This document shows, piece after piece, positions 10,622 to 18,623 of a stretch of DNA of 64,000 nt. The translations under genes and the position numbers were made by a program. Position 1 is the first letter of the stretch. Each line of letters begins with the position of its first letter. This stretch comes from Variovorax sp. V213 (GTDB lineage Bacteria > Pseudomonadota > Gammaproteobacteria > Burkholderiales > Burkholderiaceae_C). The notes beneath the pieces are model-generated. The model was given only the letters and a program-made list of their open reading frames with translations. It had not been told where the DNA came from and did no database searches. The DNA is taken from the NCBI RefSeq assembly GCF_041154455.1, contig NZ_AP028664.1, positions 5,023,001-5,087,000 of the forward strand, given 5' to 3'.

Positions 10622-11854
10622 ATGCCCGCCATGGTCGGAATCGAAGAAATCCGGCGCGCCGCGGCGCGCCTGCAGGGTCAGGTGCTCAATACGCCCTGTG
10701 TCGAATCGCGCACGCTCTCGGAGATCGTGGGCGCGCAGGTGTTCCTGAAGTTCGAGAACCTGCAGTTCACCTCCTCGTTCAAGGAACGCGGGGCGTGTAA
10801 CAAGCTGGTCGATCTCTCGGAGAACGGGCCGCGCGGCGACGGCCAGGAAACCACGCGGGGCGTGGTGGCCATGTCGGCCGGCAACCATGCCCAGGGTGTG
10901 GCCTATCACGCGCAGCGGCTCGGCCTGCGCGCGCTCATCGTGATGCCGCGGTTCACGCCCGGCGTCAAGATCGAGCGCACGCGCGGCTTCGGCGCCGAGG
11001 TGGTGCTCCACGGCGACACGCTCGACGCCGCACGCGCGCATGCGCTGGAACTGGCCGAACGCGAAGGGCTGACCTTCGTCCACCCCTACGACGACGAGGC
11101 CATCATCGCGGGCCAGGGCACGGTGGCGCTCGAAATGCTCGACGCGGTGCCCGACCTCGACACCCTGGTGGTGTCGGTCGGCGGCGGCGGGCTGATTGCC
11201 GGCATGGCCATTGCGGCGCGCGACCGCAAACCCGGCATCGAGATCGTCGGCGTGCAGACCACGCGCTTTCCGGGCATGGTCAATGCGGTCAAGGGCACCC
11301 AGCACCTGCAGGGCAAGAGCACCATCGCCGAAGGCATCGCGGTCGGCACGCCGGGCGTGCTGACGCGGGAAATCATCGCCACCCACGTCGACGACCTGCT
11401 GCTGGTCGACGAAGGCGACATCGAGCAGGGCGTGCTGATGCTGCTCGAAATCGAGAAAACCCTGGTCGAAGGCGCGGGCGCGGCCGGCCTGGCGGCGCTG
11501 ATCCGGTATCCGGAGCGCTTCAAGGGAAAGCGCGTGGGGCTGGTGCTTTCGGGTGGCAACATCGACCCGCTGCTGCTCGCGGCCATCATCGAACGCGGCA
11601 TGGTGCGGGCCGGCCGGCTGGCCCGCGTGCGGGTCAGCGCGCGAGATGTACCGGGCTCATTGGCCCAGATCACGGCCACCGTAGCGGAAGCGGGCGCTAA
11701 CGTCGATGAGGTTCACCATCAACGTGCATTCACCATGCTGGCAGCGCAGAACGTCGACATCGAGCTGGTGCTGCAGACCCGCGGGCGGGCCCACCTGGCC
11801 AGCGTGCTGGGCGCGCTGCACGAGGCCGGCTTCGAGGCCGAAGAACAGCACTGA
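10622..11854 (+). CDS. ilvA: Threonine ammonia-lyase (threonine dehydratase) with C-terminal ACT domain
   Basis: A PLP-dependent enzyme converting threonine to 2-oxobutanoate and ammonia. The 410 residues consist of a fold-type II catalytic domain with the PLP lysine Lys54 in SFKERGAC, a serine-binding SAGNHAQG and the phosphate-binding SVGGGGLIAG, then one ACT domain from about residue 330 (VSARDVPGSLAQITATVAEAG). Length and a single ACT domain resemble the short, TdcB-like class more than the two-ACT biosynthetic enzyme. ATG at 10622 or 10631 are both possible; neither has a strong ribosome site. Divergent from the AAA+ gene. Confidence 0.92.
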   Translation: MPAMVGIEEIRRAAARLQGQVLNTPCVESRTLSEIVGAQVFLKFENLQFTSSFKERGACNKLVDLSENGPRGDGQETTRGVVAMSAGNHAQGVAYHAQRLGLRALIVMPRFTPGVKIERTRGFGAEVVLHGDTLDAARAHALELAEREGLTFVHPYDDEAIIAGQGTVALEMLDAVPDLDTLVVSVGGGGLIAGMAIAARDRKPGIEIVGVQTTRFPGMVNAVKGTQHLQGKSTIAEGIAVGTPGVLTREIIATHVDDLLLVDEGDIEQGVLMLLEIEKTLVEGAGAAGLAALIRYPERFKGKRVGLVLSGGNIDPLLLAAIIERGMVRAGRLARVRVSARDVPGSLAQITATVAEAGANVDEVHHQRAFTMLAAQNVDIELVLQTRGRAHLASVLGALHEAGFEAEEQH

Positions 11855-11855
11855 C

Positions 11856-11874
11856 AGGGGGCTCGCAACCCCCT
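11856..11874 (+). terminator. Weak stem-loop after threonine dehydratase
   Basis: AGGGGG and CCCCCT pair across a 7-base loop directly after the ilvA stop. There is no T-tract, so it is at best a weak or factor-assisted terminator. Confidence 0.35.
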
Positions 11875-11945
11875 AGACCGAGCCGGCGGGCCCCGCCCGT
11901 AAAATGCCCCCAGTTTTTTGTATTTGCGTATTCGAGGTAATTTCA

Positions 11946-12098
11946 ATGTCCAACCCCACTCCCGTCGAGCCCCACCACGCCGCCGCCGTTGAACACGACG
12001 CCGTCGAATCGGTCGTGCACCTGATGCCGCTCGTCCTGCCGCTGGCCGGCGGCGTGCTGATGCTGCTGCTCGCATCCATCGCTGTCTATTTGGCCTGA
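11946..12098 (+). CDS. Small single-span membrane protein (50 residues), unknown function
   Basis: Starts with ATG preceded by GAGG eight bases upstream. The first 24 residues are hydrophilic and rich in His, Glu and Pro (VEPHHAAAVEHDAVES). The rest is one hydrophobic helix (LMPLVLPLAGGVLML to the end), so the predicted topology is a single-span inner-membrane protein with an exposed acidic/histidine-rich N-terminus. It sits between ilvA and pckG on the same strand, 145 bases before pckG. No family was recognised. Codon use and the ribosome site support a real gene despite its length. An in-frame ATG 42 bases upstream at 11904 lacks a ribosome site. Confidence 0.65.
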   Translation: MSNPTPVEPHHAAAVEHDAVESVVHLMPLVLPLAGGVLMLLLASIAVYLA

Positions 12099-12156
12099 CA
12101 GCCATTTGCGTCTTCGTCCGCGGGTTTTGCGGCCCGCGTTGACGCAGTCTCCCTAA

Positions 12157-12171
12157 GAGAAACGTTTTCTC
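12157..12171. promoter_or_regulatory. Dyad GAGAAACGTTTTCTC upstream of pckG
   Basis: Six-base perfect arms (GAGAAA/TTTCTC) around a CGT centre, 72 bases before the pckG start. The AAACGTTT core with central CG is the style of LacI-family operators, including Cra/FruR sites that control pck genes in enterics. The match to Cra is by resemblance only. Confidence 0.4.
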
Positions 12172-12243
12172 AAACGGACCTCCGCGCCATGCCGGCGCGG
12201 CGCCCCGTTCGGAAAGACGATTTTTCAACTTAGGAGATTTCCG

Positions 12244-14112
12244 ATGAACGCACCCACGATGCAGGGCCTCGCCATTCAGGCACCCTCATTCGTCAAGAAC
12301 GCAAAGCTGATTGCCTGGGTGGCCGAAATGGCCGCGCTTTGCAAACCCGAGGCCATTCATTGGTGCGACGGAAGCAAGGAAGAGTACGACCGCCTGTGCC
12401 AGAAACTGGTCGACGCGGGCACCTTCAAGAAGCTCAACCCCGCCAAGCGCCCCAACTCCTTCCTCGCGTTGTCCGACCCGAGCGACGTCGCGCGCGTCGA
12501 AGACCGCACCTTCATCTGCTCCGAGAAGAAGGAAAACGCCGGCCCCACCAACAACTGGTTGGCCCCGGCCGAGATGCGCGCCACGCTGCAGCCGCTGTTC
12601 GACGGCTGCATGAAGGGCCGCACGATGTACGTGGTGCCGTTCAGCATGGGCCCGCTCGGCTCGCCCATCGCGCACATCGGCATCGAGCTTTCCGACAGCC
12701 CTTACGTCGCGGTCAACATGAAGATCATGACCCGCATGGGCAAGGCCGTGTACGAGGTGCTCGGCACCGACGGCGAGTTCGTGCCCTGCGTGCACACCGT
12801 GGGCGCGCCGCTCGAAGCCGGCCAGAAGGACGTGGCCTGGCCCTGCAACAAGACGAAGTACATCGTCCACTACCCCGAGACGCGCGAGATCTGGAGCTAC
12901 GGCTCGGGCTACGGCGGCAACGCGCTCCTGGGCAAGAAGTGCTTCGCGCTGCGCATCGCCTCCACCATGGGCCGCGACGAGGGCTGGCTGGCCGAGCACA
13001 TGCTGATCCTGGGCGTGACCTCGCCCGAAGGCAAGAAGTACCACGTGGCCGCCGCCTTCCCCTCGGCCTGCGGCAAGACCAACTTCTCGATGCTGGTGCC
13101 GCCGGCCGGCTTCGACGGCTGGAAGGTCACGACCATCGGCGACGACATCGCCTGGATCAAGCCCGGCAATGATGGCCGCATGTACGCCATCAACCCCGAA
13201 GCCGGCTACTTCGGCGTGGCCCCCGGTACCAACCTCAAGACCAACCCCAACTGCCTCAAGAGCCTGGACCGCGACGTGATCTTCACCAACGTGGGACTCA
13301 CCGACGACGGCGACGTGTGGTGGGAAGGCCTCGAGGACGACACGCCCGGCAAGAAGCTGCCCGAGCACCTGATCGACTGGCAGGGCAAGGACTGGACCCC
13401 CGCCATCGCCAAGGAAACCGGCGCCAAGGCCGCGCACCCCAACTCGCGCTTCACCGTCGCTGCCACCAACAACCCGGCGCTGGACCCGGCCTGGGACGAC
13501 CCGGCCGGCGTGCCGATCGACGCCTTCATCTTCGGCGGGCGCCGCTCGACGACGGTGCCGCTGGTCACCGAAGGCCGCAACTGGACCGAGGGCGTCTACA
13601 TGGCCGCCACGATGGGATCGGAAACCACCGCCGCCATCGTCGGCCAGGTGGGCGTGGTGCGCCGCGATCCGTTCGCCATGCTGGCCTTCATGGGCTACAA
13701 CATGAGCGACTACTTCCAGCACTGGCTCGACCTGGGCAAGAAGCTCGAAGCCTCGGGCGCCAAGCAGCCGAAGATCTACACCACCAACTGGTTCCGCAAG
13801 GGTCCGGACGGCAAGTTCGTCTGGCCCGGCTACGGCGAGAACATGCGCGTGCTCAAGTGGATCATCGACCGCATCGAAGGCAAGGCCCAGGGCGTGGACC
13901 ATGTCTTCGGCGTGAGCCCGCGCTACGAGGACCTCAACTGGACCGGCCTGGACTTCAGCGCCGAGCAGTTCGCCACCGTCACCAGCATCGACAAGGCCGC
14001 CTGGCAGGCCGAGCTGAAGCTGCATGCCGAGCTGTTCCAGCAGCTGGCGCACCACCTGCCGAAGGAACTGCCGGAAACCAAGGCCGCCATCGAACAGCGC
14101 CTGGCGGCCTGA
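12244..14112 (+). CDS. pckG: Phosphoenolpyruvate carboxykinase (GTP)
   Basis: Converts oxaloacetate and GTP to PEP, CO2 and GDP, the first committed step of gluconeogenesis from organic acids. At 622 residues it has the length of the GTP-dependent family. The kinase-1a loop FPSACGKTN is at 272-280 with the reactive Cys276, kinase-2 is GDDIAWIKPG and the guanine-binding region includes NWFRKGPDGKFVWPG. AGGAG stands seven bases before the ATG. It fits an organism living on aromatic and organic acids, which must make sugars from TCA intermediates. Followed by a strong terminator. Confidence 0.97.
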   Translation: MNAPTMQGLAIQAPSFVKNAKLIAWVAEMAALCKPEAIHWCDGSKEEYDRLCQKLVDAGTFKKLNPAKRPNSFLALSDPSDVARVEDRTFICSEKKENAGPTNNWLAPAEMRATLQPLFDGCMKGRTMYVVPFSMGPLGSPIAHIGIELSDSPYVAVNMKIMTRMGKAVYEVLGTDGEFVPCVHTVGAPLEAGQKDVAWPCNKTKYIVHYPETREIWSYGSGYGGNALLGKKCFALRIASTMGRDEGWLAEHMLILGVTSPEGKKYHVAAAFPSACGKTNFSMLVPPAGFDGWKVTTIGDDIAWIKPGNDGRMYAINPEAGYFGVAPGTNLKTNPNCLKSLDRDVIFTNVGLTDDGDVWWEGLEDDTPGKKLPEHLIDWQGKDWTPAIAKETGAKAAHPNSRFTVAATNNPALDPAWDDPAGVPIDAFIFGGRRSTTVPLVTEGRNWTEGVYMAATMGSETTAAIVGQVGVVRRDPFAMLAFMGYNMSDYFQHWLDLGKKLEASGAKQPKIYTTNWFRKGPDGKFVWPGYGENMRVLKWIIDRIEGKAQGVDHVFGVSPRYEDLNWTGLDFSAEQFATVTSIDKAAWQAELKLHAELFQQLAHHLPKELPETKAAIEQRLAA

Positions 14113-14148
14113 CGCCATCCACTTGTGCGGCCCCGGCCGCACCAATGA

Positions 14149-14174
14149 AAAAAGCCGCCCAAGGGCGGCTTTTT
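14149..14174. terminator. Bidirectional intrinsic terminator
   Basis: AGCCGCC and GGCGGCT pair over a CAAG loop, flanked by A5 on the left and T5 on the right, so it can stop pckG on the plus strand and the membrane-protein gene on the minus strand. Confidence 0.9.
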
Positions 14175-14204
14175 CATGACTCGGCTGGCGGATCGATCAG
14201 TCGA

Positions 14205-14753
14205 TCAGTAGTAGCGCGAGCTGTTCATGCGGCGCATGGCTTCGTACAGCGTGGGCATGCGCGCTTCGCTGGAACGTGCGGCCACGCGGGCCAGCGCGTC
14301 CACCTTCGCAGCCGTCGCGGTCGAAACCTTGCCTTCGGACTGCTGGCGCCAGGTGGCGGCTTGCAGTTCCTGCATCACGCGCGGGTCGTTCTTCGCGGTT
14401 TCCAGGAAGCGGGCGTCGGCGCGGGCCGATGCACGGCGCTGGGCGGCTGCGTTCCAGGCGCCGGCCACGCCGGCGAAAACGTTGCGCAGCGAGCCGGCAA
14501 ACAACGCGGCGATGCCGAAAGCGGCGCCGCAGAGCACGGCCCAGGCGGCGAGCAGCGCGCCTTCGTCCCAGTTGGAAACGAGCGTGTCGGCCACCACCAG
14601 CACCGCGGAAACCACGGCGACGATCAGCAGGACAATCAGCGGACGCGAGCCTTTCGCGCCGGCGCGGGCGGCCTGGATCTGGCCGAACAGCACCTCGGCG
14701 CGCTGGACGCCAGGGTGCACAGTGGGTTGGTCTACGTGGACAAAGCTGGTCAT
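14205..14753 (-). CDS. Hypothetical inner-membrane protein (182 residues)
   Basis: Two adjacent hydrophobic stretches (about 38-60 and 66-90, rich in V, L and A) form a probable hairpin. They are followed by an alanine/arginine-rich soluble C-terminal half that ends YEAMRRMNSSRYY. No family was recognised. GGAGGG seven bases before the ATG at 14753 supports the start; the frame is open further upstream but without a ribosome site. It shares a TAGGG/CCCTA dyad 47 bases upstream with the divergent LysR gene, and a near-copy of that dyad stands at the same distance before the 57-residue gene at 15852. Confidence 0.75.
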   Translation of the reverse strand: MTSFVHVDQPTVHPGVQRAEVLFGQIQAARAGAKGSRPLIVLLIVAVVSAVLVVADTLVSNWDEGALLAAWAVLCGAAFGIAALFAGSLRNVFAGVAGAWNAAAQRRASARADARFLETAKNDPRVMQELQAATWRQQSEGKVSTATAAKVDALARVAARSSEARMPTLYEAMRRMNSSRYY

Positions 14754-14800
14754 GATGAATCCCTCCAGGGATGAATGGCTGGGTGCCGATGTAGTGATAT

Positions 14801-14814
14801 TAGGGTTTGCCCTA
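14801..14814. promoter_or_regulatory. TAGGG-N4-CCCTA dyad, copy 1
   Basis: TAGGGTTTGCCCTA lies midway in the divergent gap, 47 bases from the start of the membrane protein and 46 from the LysR gene. A near-identical dyad recurs at 16074-16088. Confidence 0.5.
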
Positions 14815-14860
14815 GTGTTTTGCCACTTTATCTTTCTGATGTTTATCATTCACATCACTG

Positions 14861-15841
14861 ATGGATGTCAATTTCCGCACCTTCGACCTCAACCTGCTGC
14901 GCGTCTTCGATGAAGTGATGGCGGAGCGCAACCTCACGCGCGCCGCGCGCAACCTGTCGATCACCCAGCCGGCGGTGAGCAACGCGCTGCGCCGCCTGCG
15001 CGAAGTGCTCGGCGACGAGCTGGTGAGCCGGTCGGGCGCGGGCGTGGAGCCCACGCCGCGCGCGCTGGCGCTCTGGCCCACCGTACGGGATGCCTTGCGG
15101 CAGCTGCAGCACACGCTCGCGCCGGGCGAGTTCGATGCGTCCACGGCCGACACCACCTTCCTGCTGGCCATGGCCGATGCCACGGCCGCCGAGCTCATCC
15201 CGGGGCTGGTGCAAATCGTGGAGAAGGAAGCGCCCGCTATCTCGCTGCGCGTTCTGCCGCTGACGACACGGGATCCGCGGCGGATGCTGGAGCAGGAAGA
15301 AGTCGACATGGCGATCGGCTACTTTCCGGCCGTGATCGCCAGCCTTGCGGCGCGGGGGCAATCGGGCGTGGGGGTGGCGTTCGAGACGCAGCGGCTCTAT
15401 CTGGGCCAGTATGTCTGCGTGATGCGGCGCGGACACCCGCTCGCGGATGCGCCGCTCACGCTGGACGACTACTGCGCCGCCCGGCACCTGCTCGTGAGTT
15501 TTTCGGGGCGCCCATACGGCTTCATCGACCAGACGCTGGGCGCCATGGGTCGCGAGCGGCGCATCGTGGTGACCGTGAACCAGTTCTTCACGGCCGGCCG
15601 GGTGGTCGCGAATTCAGACCTGCTGACGGTGCTGCCGCGCCATTTCGTCACCGTGACCGGCATCGACGACCAGCTGGTACTGCGCGACCTGCCCTTCGAC
15701 CAGCCGATGGTGCACGTCGACGCCATCTGGCATCGCCGTGCGCAGCACGGGCACGCGCACGAGTGGCTGCGAACGGCGCTGCTGCGCTCGGCCGCGGCGG
15801 CATTCGCGGATTCGGTCCTCGGGCAGAAGGTGCCCGGCTGA
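14861..15841 (+). CDS. LysR-family transcriptional regulator (NodD/LinR-like)
   Basis: 326 residues with an N-terminal winged helix (FDLNLLRVFDEVMAERNLTRAARNLSITQPAVSNALRRLR) and a substrate-binding effector domain. The FDLNLL opening is typical of the NodD/LinR/PcpR branch, many members of which respond to aromatic compounds. It is divergent from the membrane-protein gene. The ATG has no clear Shine-Dalgarno. Target and ligand are unknown. Confidence 0.9.
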   Translation: MDVNFRTFDLNLLRVFDEVMAERNLTRAARNLSITQPAVSNALRRLREVLGDELVSRSGAGVEPTPRALALWPTVRDALRQLQHTLAPGEFDASTADTTFLLAMADATAAELIPGLVQIVEKEAPAISLRVLPLTTRDPRRMLEQEEVDMAIGYFPAVIASLAARGQSGVGVAFETQRLYLGQYVCVMRRGHPLADAPLTLDDYCAARHLLVSFSGRPYGFIDQTLGAMGRERRIVVTVNQFFTAGRVVANSDLLTVLPRHFVTVTGIDDQLVLRDLPFDQPMVHVDAIWHRRAQHGHAHEWLRTALLRSAAAAFADSVLGQKVPG

Positions 15842-15851
15842 CCTGGGCTTT

Positions 15852-16025
15852 TTAGCGAACGACCGAGAGCCAGGCCGATGCCGCGACGCGCAGTTCCTGC
15901 GCGTGGTGGGCATCGAGGCCGGCGCGGACGTCGGCGGTTTCCATCAGCGTCGCGGCATGGCTGGCCGGGATGCTGTCATTGGAAGAACGGAAGAAACGGG
16001 CCACTTGGGCAATGAGGCTGAACAT
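15852..16025 (-). CDS. Small conserved-looking protein (57 residues), unknown function
   Basis: Starts MFSLIAQVARFFRSS and ends SAWLSVVR, encoded on the minus strand between LysR and the phosphoesterase. The N-terminus is amphipathic (hydrophobic plus Arg) and the remainder is Ala-rich and helical (ATLMETADVRAGLDAHHAQE). It has no recognised domain and no strong ribosome site. Support comes from codon-typical composition and from a promoter-like TAGGG/CCCTA dyad 48 bases upstream, placed as in the membrane-protein gene ending at 14753. Its stop is about ten bases from the convergent LysR stop. Confidence 0.55.
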   Translation of the reverse strand: MFSLIAQVARFFRSSNDSIPASHAATLMETADVRAGLDAHHAQELRVAASAWLSVVR

Positions 16026-16073
16026 GACAGTGCGCTGCTTTTGGCTGCGCTGGAGTGGTTGATGTCCTAAGAA

Positions 16074-16088
16074 TAGGGGTTATCCCTA
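16074..16088. promoter_or_regulatory. TAGGG-N5-CCCTA dyad, copy 2
   Basis: TAGGGGTTATCCCTA. Read on the minus strand, copies 1 and 2 align as TAGGGnnAACCC(C)TA and are followed about 8-12 bases later by ACATC in both. It lies 48 bases before the 57-residue gene and about 60 before the phosphoesterase. Confidence 0.5.
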
Positions 16089-16148
16089 ATATTGAAAGCC
16101 CCACTTCATGCGCTTTATGCATGGACTGATTCCCCTAGACTGACCCAG

Positions 16149-16955
16149 ATGAAGCTGCAACTGCTCTCCGACCTGCATCTGGAGTCCCATCCCCGCTTCC
16201 AGGCCGAGCCCGCGCCCGGGGCCGACATGCTGGTGCTGGCAGGAGATATCGGCTCCTACCAGCAGGGCTCCCGCCTGACCGACCCCGATTTCGGGCTGGG
16301 CCGCTTCTCGCCCCGCAACGGCTGGCCCGTGCCGGTGATGTATGTGCCGGGCAATCACGAATACGACAACGCCGATTTCGACCAGACCCACGACCGCCTG
16401 CGTGTGCTCTGCAAGGAGCTCGACATCCTCTGGCTGGAGCGGGAAACAACGGTCATCGAGGGCATCCGCTTCATCGGCACCACCCTCTGGGCCGACTTCG
16501 ACGCGCTGGTGACGCCCACCGACGGCCTGGCGGACGCGCTCAAGAAACGCGGCAAGGCCATGCGGGCGGCCGATTTCTACCTGGAAAAGGCCGCCACCGT
16601 GCGCCATGGCCAGCCCTTCATGGCCGGCGCGATGCGGGAGCAGGGGCTGGCATGCCAGGCCTGGCTCGAAGCGGCGCTGGCCGAGCCGTTCGGCGGCACC
16701 ACGGTGGCGATCACGCATTTCGCGCCCAGCCTGGCCAGCGCCGATCCGCGCTACGGCCTCACGCCGGGCACGGCGGGTTTCTGCAATTCGCTCGATGCGC
16801 TGCTGCCCCGCGCCCGGCTGTGGCTGCATGGCCACCTGCACTGCCCCTTCGACTACGTGAAGGACGGCTGCCGCGTGGTGGCCAACCCGCTCGGCTACAA
16901 AGGCAAGGGCGAACAGGAAGGCTTTCGCCCGAATTTGCTGATCGAAGTGTCCTGA
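16149..16955 (+). CDS. Metallophosphoesterase
   Basis: A calcineurin-like phosphoesterase of 268 residues. The metal-binding motifs are in order: LLSDLHLES (DxH, residues 5-10), a GD motif in VLAGDIGSY, GNHEY (GNHE) in the middle, and HGHLHCPFD near the C-terminus. The ATG at 16149 was chosen because it begins right at the first metal motif, as in close family members; an earlier in-frame ATG at 16092 would add 19 residues. Substrate unknown: it could act on nucleotides, phosphoproteins or phospholipid head groups. Confidence 0.9.
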   Translation: MKLQLLSDLHLESHPRFQAEPAPGADMLVLAGDIGSYQQGSRLTDPDFGLGRFSPRNGWPVPVMYVPGNHEYDNADFDQTHDRLRVLCKELDILWLERETTVIEGIRFIGTTLWADFDALVTPTDGLADALKKRGKAMRAADFYLEKAATVRHGQPFMAGAMREQGLACQAWLEAALAEPFGGTTVAITHFAPSLASADPRYGLTPGTAGFCNSLDALLPRARLWLHGHLHCPFDYVKDGCRVVANPLGYKGKGEQEGFRPNLLIEVS

Positions 16956-16962
16956 CGCCGGG

Positions 16963-18549
16963 CTACAGCAGTTCTTCGCCCACGATGGGGAGCAGCAGCC
17001 AGTTCTTGAAGCGCAGCCAGAGAAACTCGCCGGGCTCGTCCTCGTGGACGATATCGCCGCCCGCGTCGTCGTATTCCAGCCATTGCACGCGGCGGCCGCC
17101 GGGCGCGAGCCGCAGGCGGTAACCCAGGCTCACGCGCTCTCCGCCCAAGAGCTTTTCGTAGTCGGCCACCAGTTCCGGGCTGTCGATCACGAGGCCCATC
17201 TCGGTGTTGACCGCGGCGGAGCGACGGTCAAGGTTCATCGAGCCGATGAAGAACCGCTCGTCGTCGATCACCGCGATCTTGGCGTGCAGGCGGCTGATCG
17301 ACTGGCCGAAGTTGCCGAAGCGCCCCGAGCGCCCGGTGAGCATCGGCGCGATCTCGTAGATGGTGACGCCGATCTTCAGCATGTCGGCGCGATAGCGTTC
17401 GTAGCCCGCATAGGCCAGCGGCTCGTCGGTGGCGCCGAGCGAATTGGTCACCACGGTGATCCGCCCGCCGCGATCGATCGCCGCCTTCATCATGGCCATG
17501 CCTGGCGGGCCGGGAATGAAGTACGGCGAGGCGATCTTGACCTCGCGCTTGCCCGAATTGATGACGCCCAGCGCACCCTCGTTCACGCTGCCCGCATAGG
17601 CCGCCCCGGGCGCGCGCGTGATCTTCGCGGGGTCGTCCACGAAAAGCGTGAACGGCGCCCAGCGCAGCTCGACCTTGCCGGTGGTGAGCTGCTCGCCCAC
17701 CGGCGACCTGTCCATCACGTCGCGCTGGCGAATCGGCACGTCGGGCTGCGCCGTGCTGGCGATGGTGTCGAAGCGCTTCTGCGCCTCGTCCACCGTCATG
17801 CGCAGCGGCGCGATGCGCTCGATGGGCCAGGCATGCTCGCTGTTCCAGTAGCGGTCGAAGCCTTCGGACATCTGGCGCACCACCGGCCCGCTGGAAAGCA
17901 CGTCCATGTCGATGAAGTTCGCGGCCGTGCCGCGCATGAAGTATTCGTTGGCGATGTTGCGGCCGCCCGAGACGGCAAAGCTGTTGTCGGCCACCAGCAG
18001 CTTGTTGTGCATGCGATGGTTGATGCGGCCGAAATCGGCGGCCGAGAACAGGAGCCGCAGCGCGAACGAGCCGACCCGCGAGGGCAGCGGGTTGAACAGG
18101 CGCACCTCGACATTCGGAAACGCCGAGAACGCGGCGAACACCTCGTCCTCTCCTGCCGTGTAGAGGTCGTCCACCAAGAGGCGCACCCGCACGCCCCGCG
18201 CCGCCGCGTCGCGCAGTTCGCGCAGCAACAGCAGCCCGACGTCGTCGTTCTGGATCAGGTAGTACTGAACGTCGAGCGACTTCTCGGCATGCCGGGCGAG
18301 CGAGATGCGGGCGTCGAAGGCGAAGGCCGCTTCCGGCAGCAGCCGGAAGCCCGACAGCGACGCGGCTCCATGGGGCGCCGCCCCCAGCCGCGCCAGCTGG
18401 CCCAGCGCGGTGTCGGCCACGTCGGTCATGGCCGTGGCCGGCGCGTGCGGTTGCGGCGGCGGCAGGCTCGCACAGCCCGCCAGCCACGCCGAAGCCACGG
18501 CGGCCCACACCAGGGCCGCGAGCCTGCGGATCAGGGGAGAAGCTGCCAT
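16963..18549 (-). CDS. Phospholipase D family lipoprotein (cardiolipin-synthase-like)
   Basis: 528 residues. A lipoprotein signal (AWLAGC, Cys about 25) targets it to the envelope. Two HKD motifs are present: HNKLLVADNSFAVSGGRN in the first half and HAKIAVIDDERFFIGSMNLD in the second, so both half-sites of the PLD active centre are intact. Spacer phrases such as DVQYYLIQNDDVG match the YmdC/ClsC-like group, whose best-known member makes cardiolipin. Start MAASPLIRR was chosen to place the signal peptide first; an upstream start at 18621 is possible. Convergent with the phosphoesterase (7-base gap). Confidence 0.88.
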   Translation of the reverse strand: MAASPLIRRLAALVWAAVASAWLAGCASLPPPQPHAPATAMTDVADTALGQLARLGAAPHGAASLSGFRLLPEAAFAFDARISLARHAEKSLDVQYYLIQNDDVGLLLLRELRDAAARGVRVRLLVDDLYTAGEDEVFAAFSAFPNVEVRLFNPLPSRVGSFALRLLFSAADFGRINHRMHNKLLVADNSFAVSGGRNIANEYFMRGTAANFIDMDVLSSGPVVRQMSEGFDRYWNSEHAWPIERIAPLRMTVDEAQKRFDTIASTAQPDVPIRQRDVMDRSPVGEQLTTGKVELRWAPFTLFVDDPAKITRAPGAAYAGSVNEGALGVINSGKREVKIASPYFIPGPPGMAMMKAAIDRGGRITVVTNSLGATDEPLAYAGYERYRADMLKIGVTIYEIAPMLTGRSGRFGNFGQSISRLHAKIAVIDDERFFIGSMNLDRRSAAVNTEMGLVIDSPELVADYEKLLGGERVSLGYRLRLAPGGRRVQWLEYDDAGGDIVHEDEPGEFLWLRFKNWLLLPIVGEELL

Positions 18550-18623
18550 GGGCCGCACTGTAGCCCGAGACAGGCGCGAGTGGAGCCCTATGATCGCGCT
18601 CACAAAAAAAGGAAAGAACACGC

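Noticed and set aside
12286..14145. Antisense 619-codon frame over pckG
   Set aside because: Shadow of the highly biased pckG codons; the real protein has all PEP carboxykinase motifs.
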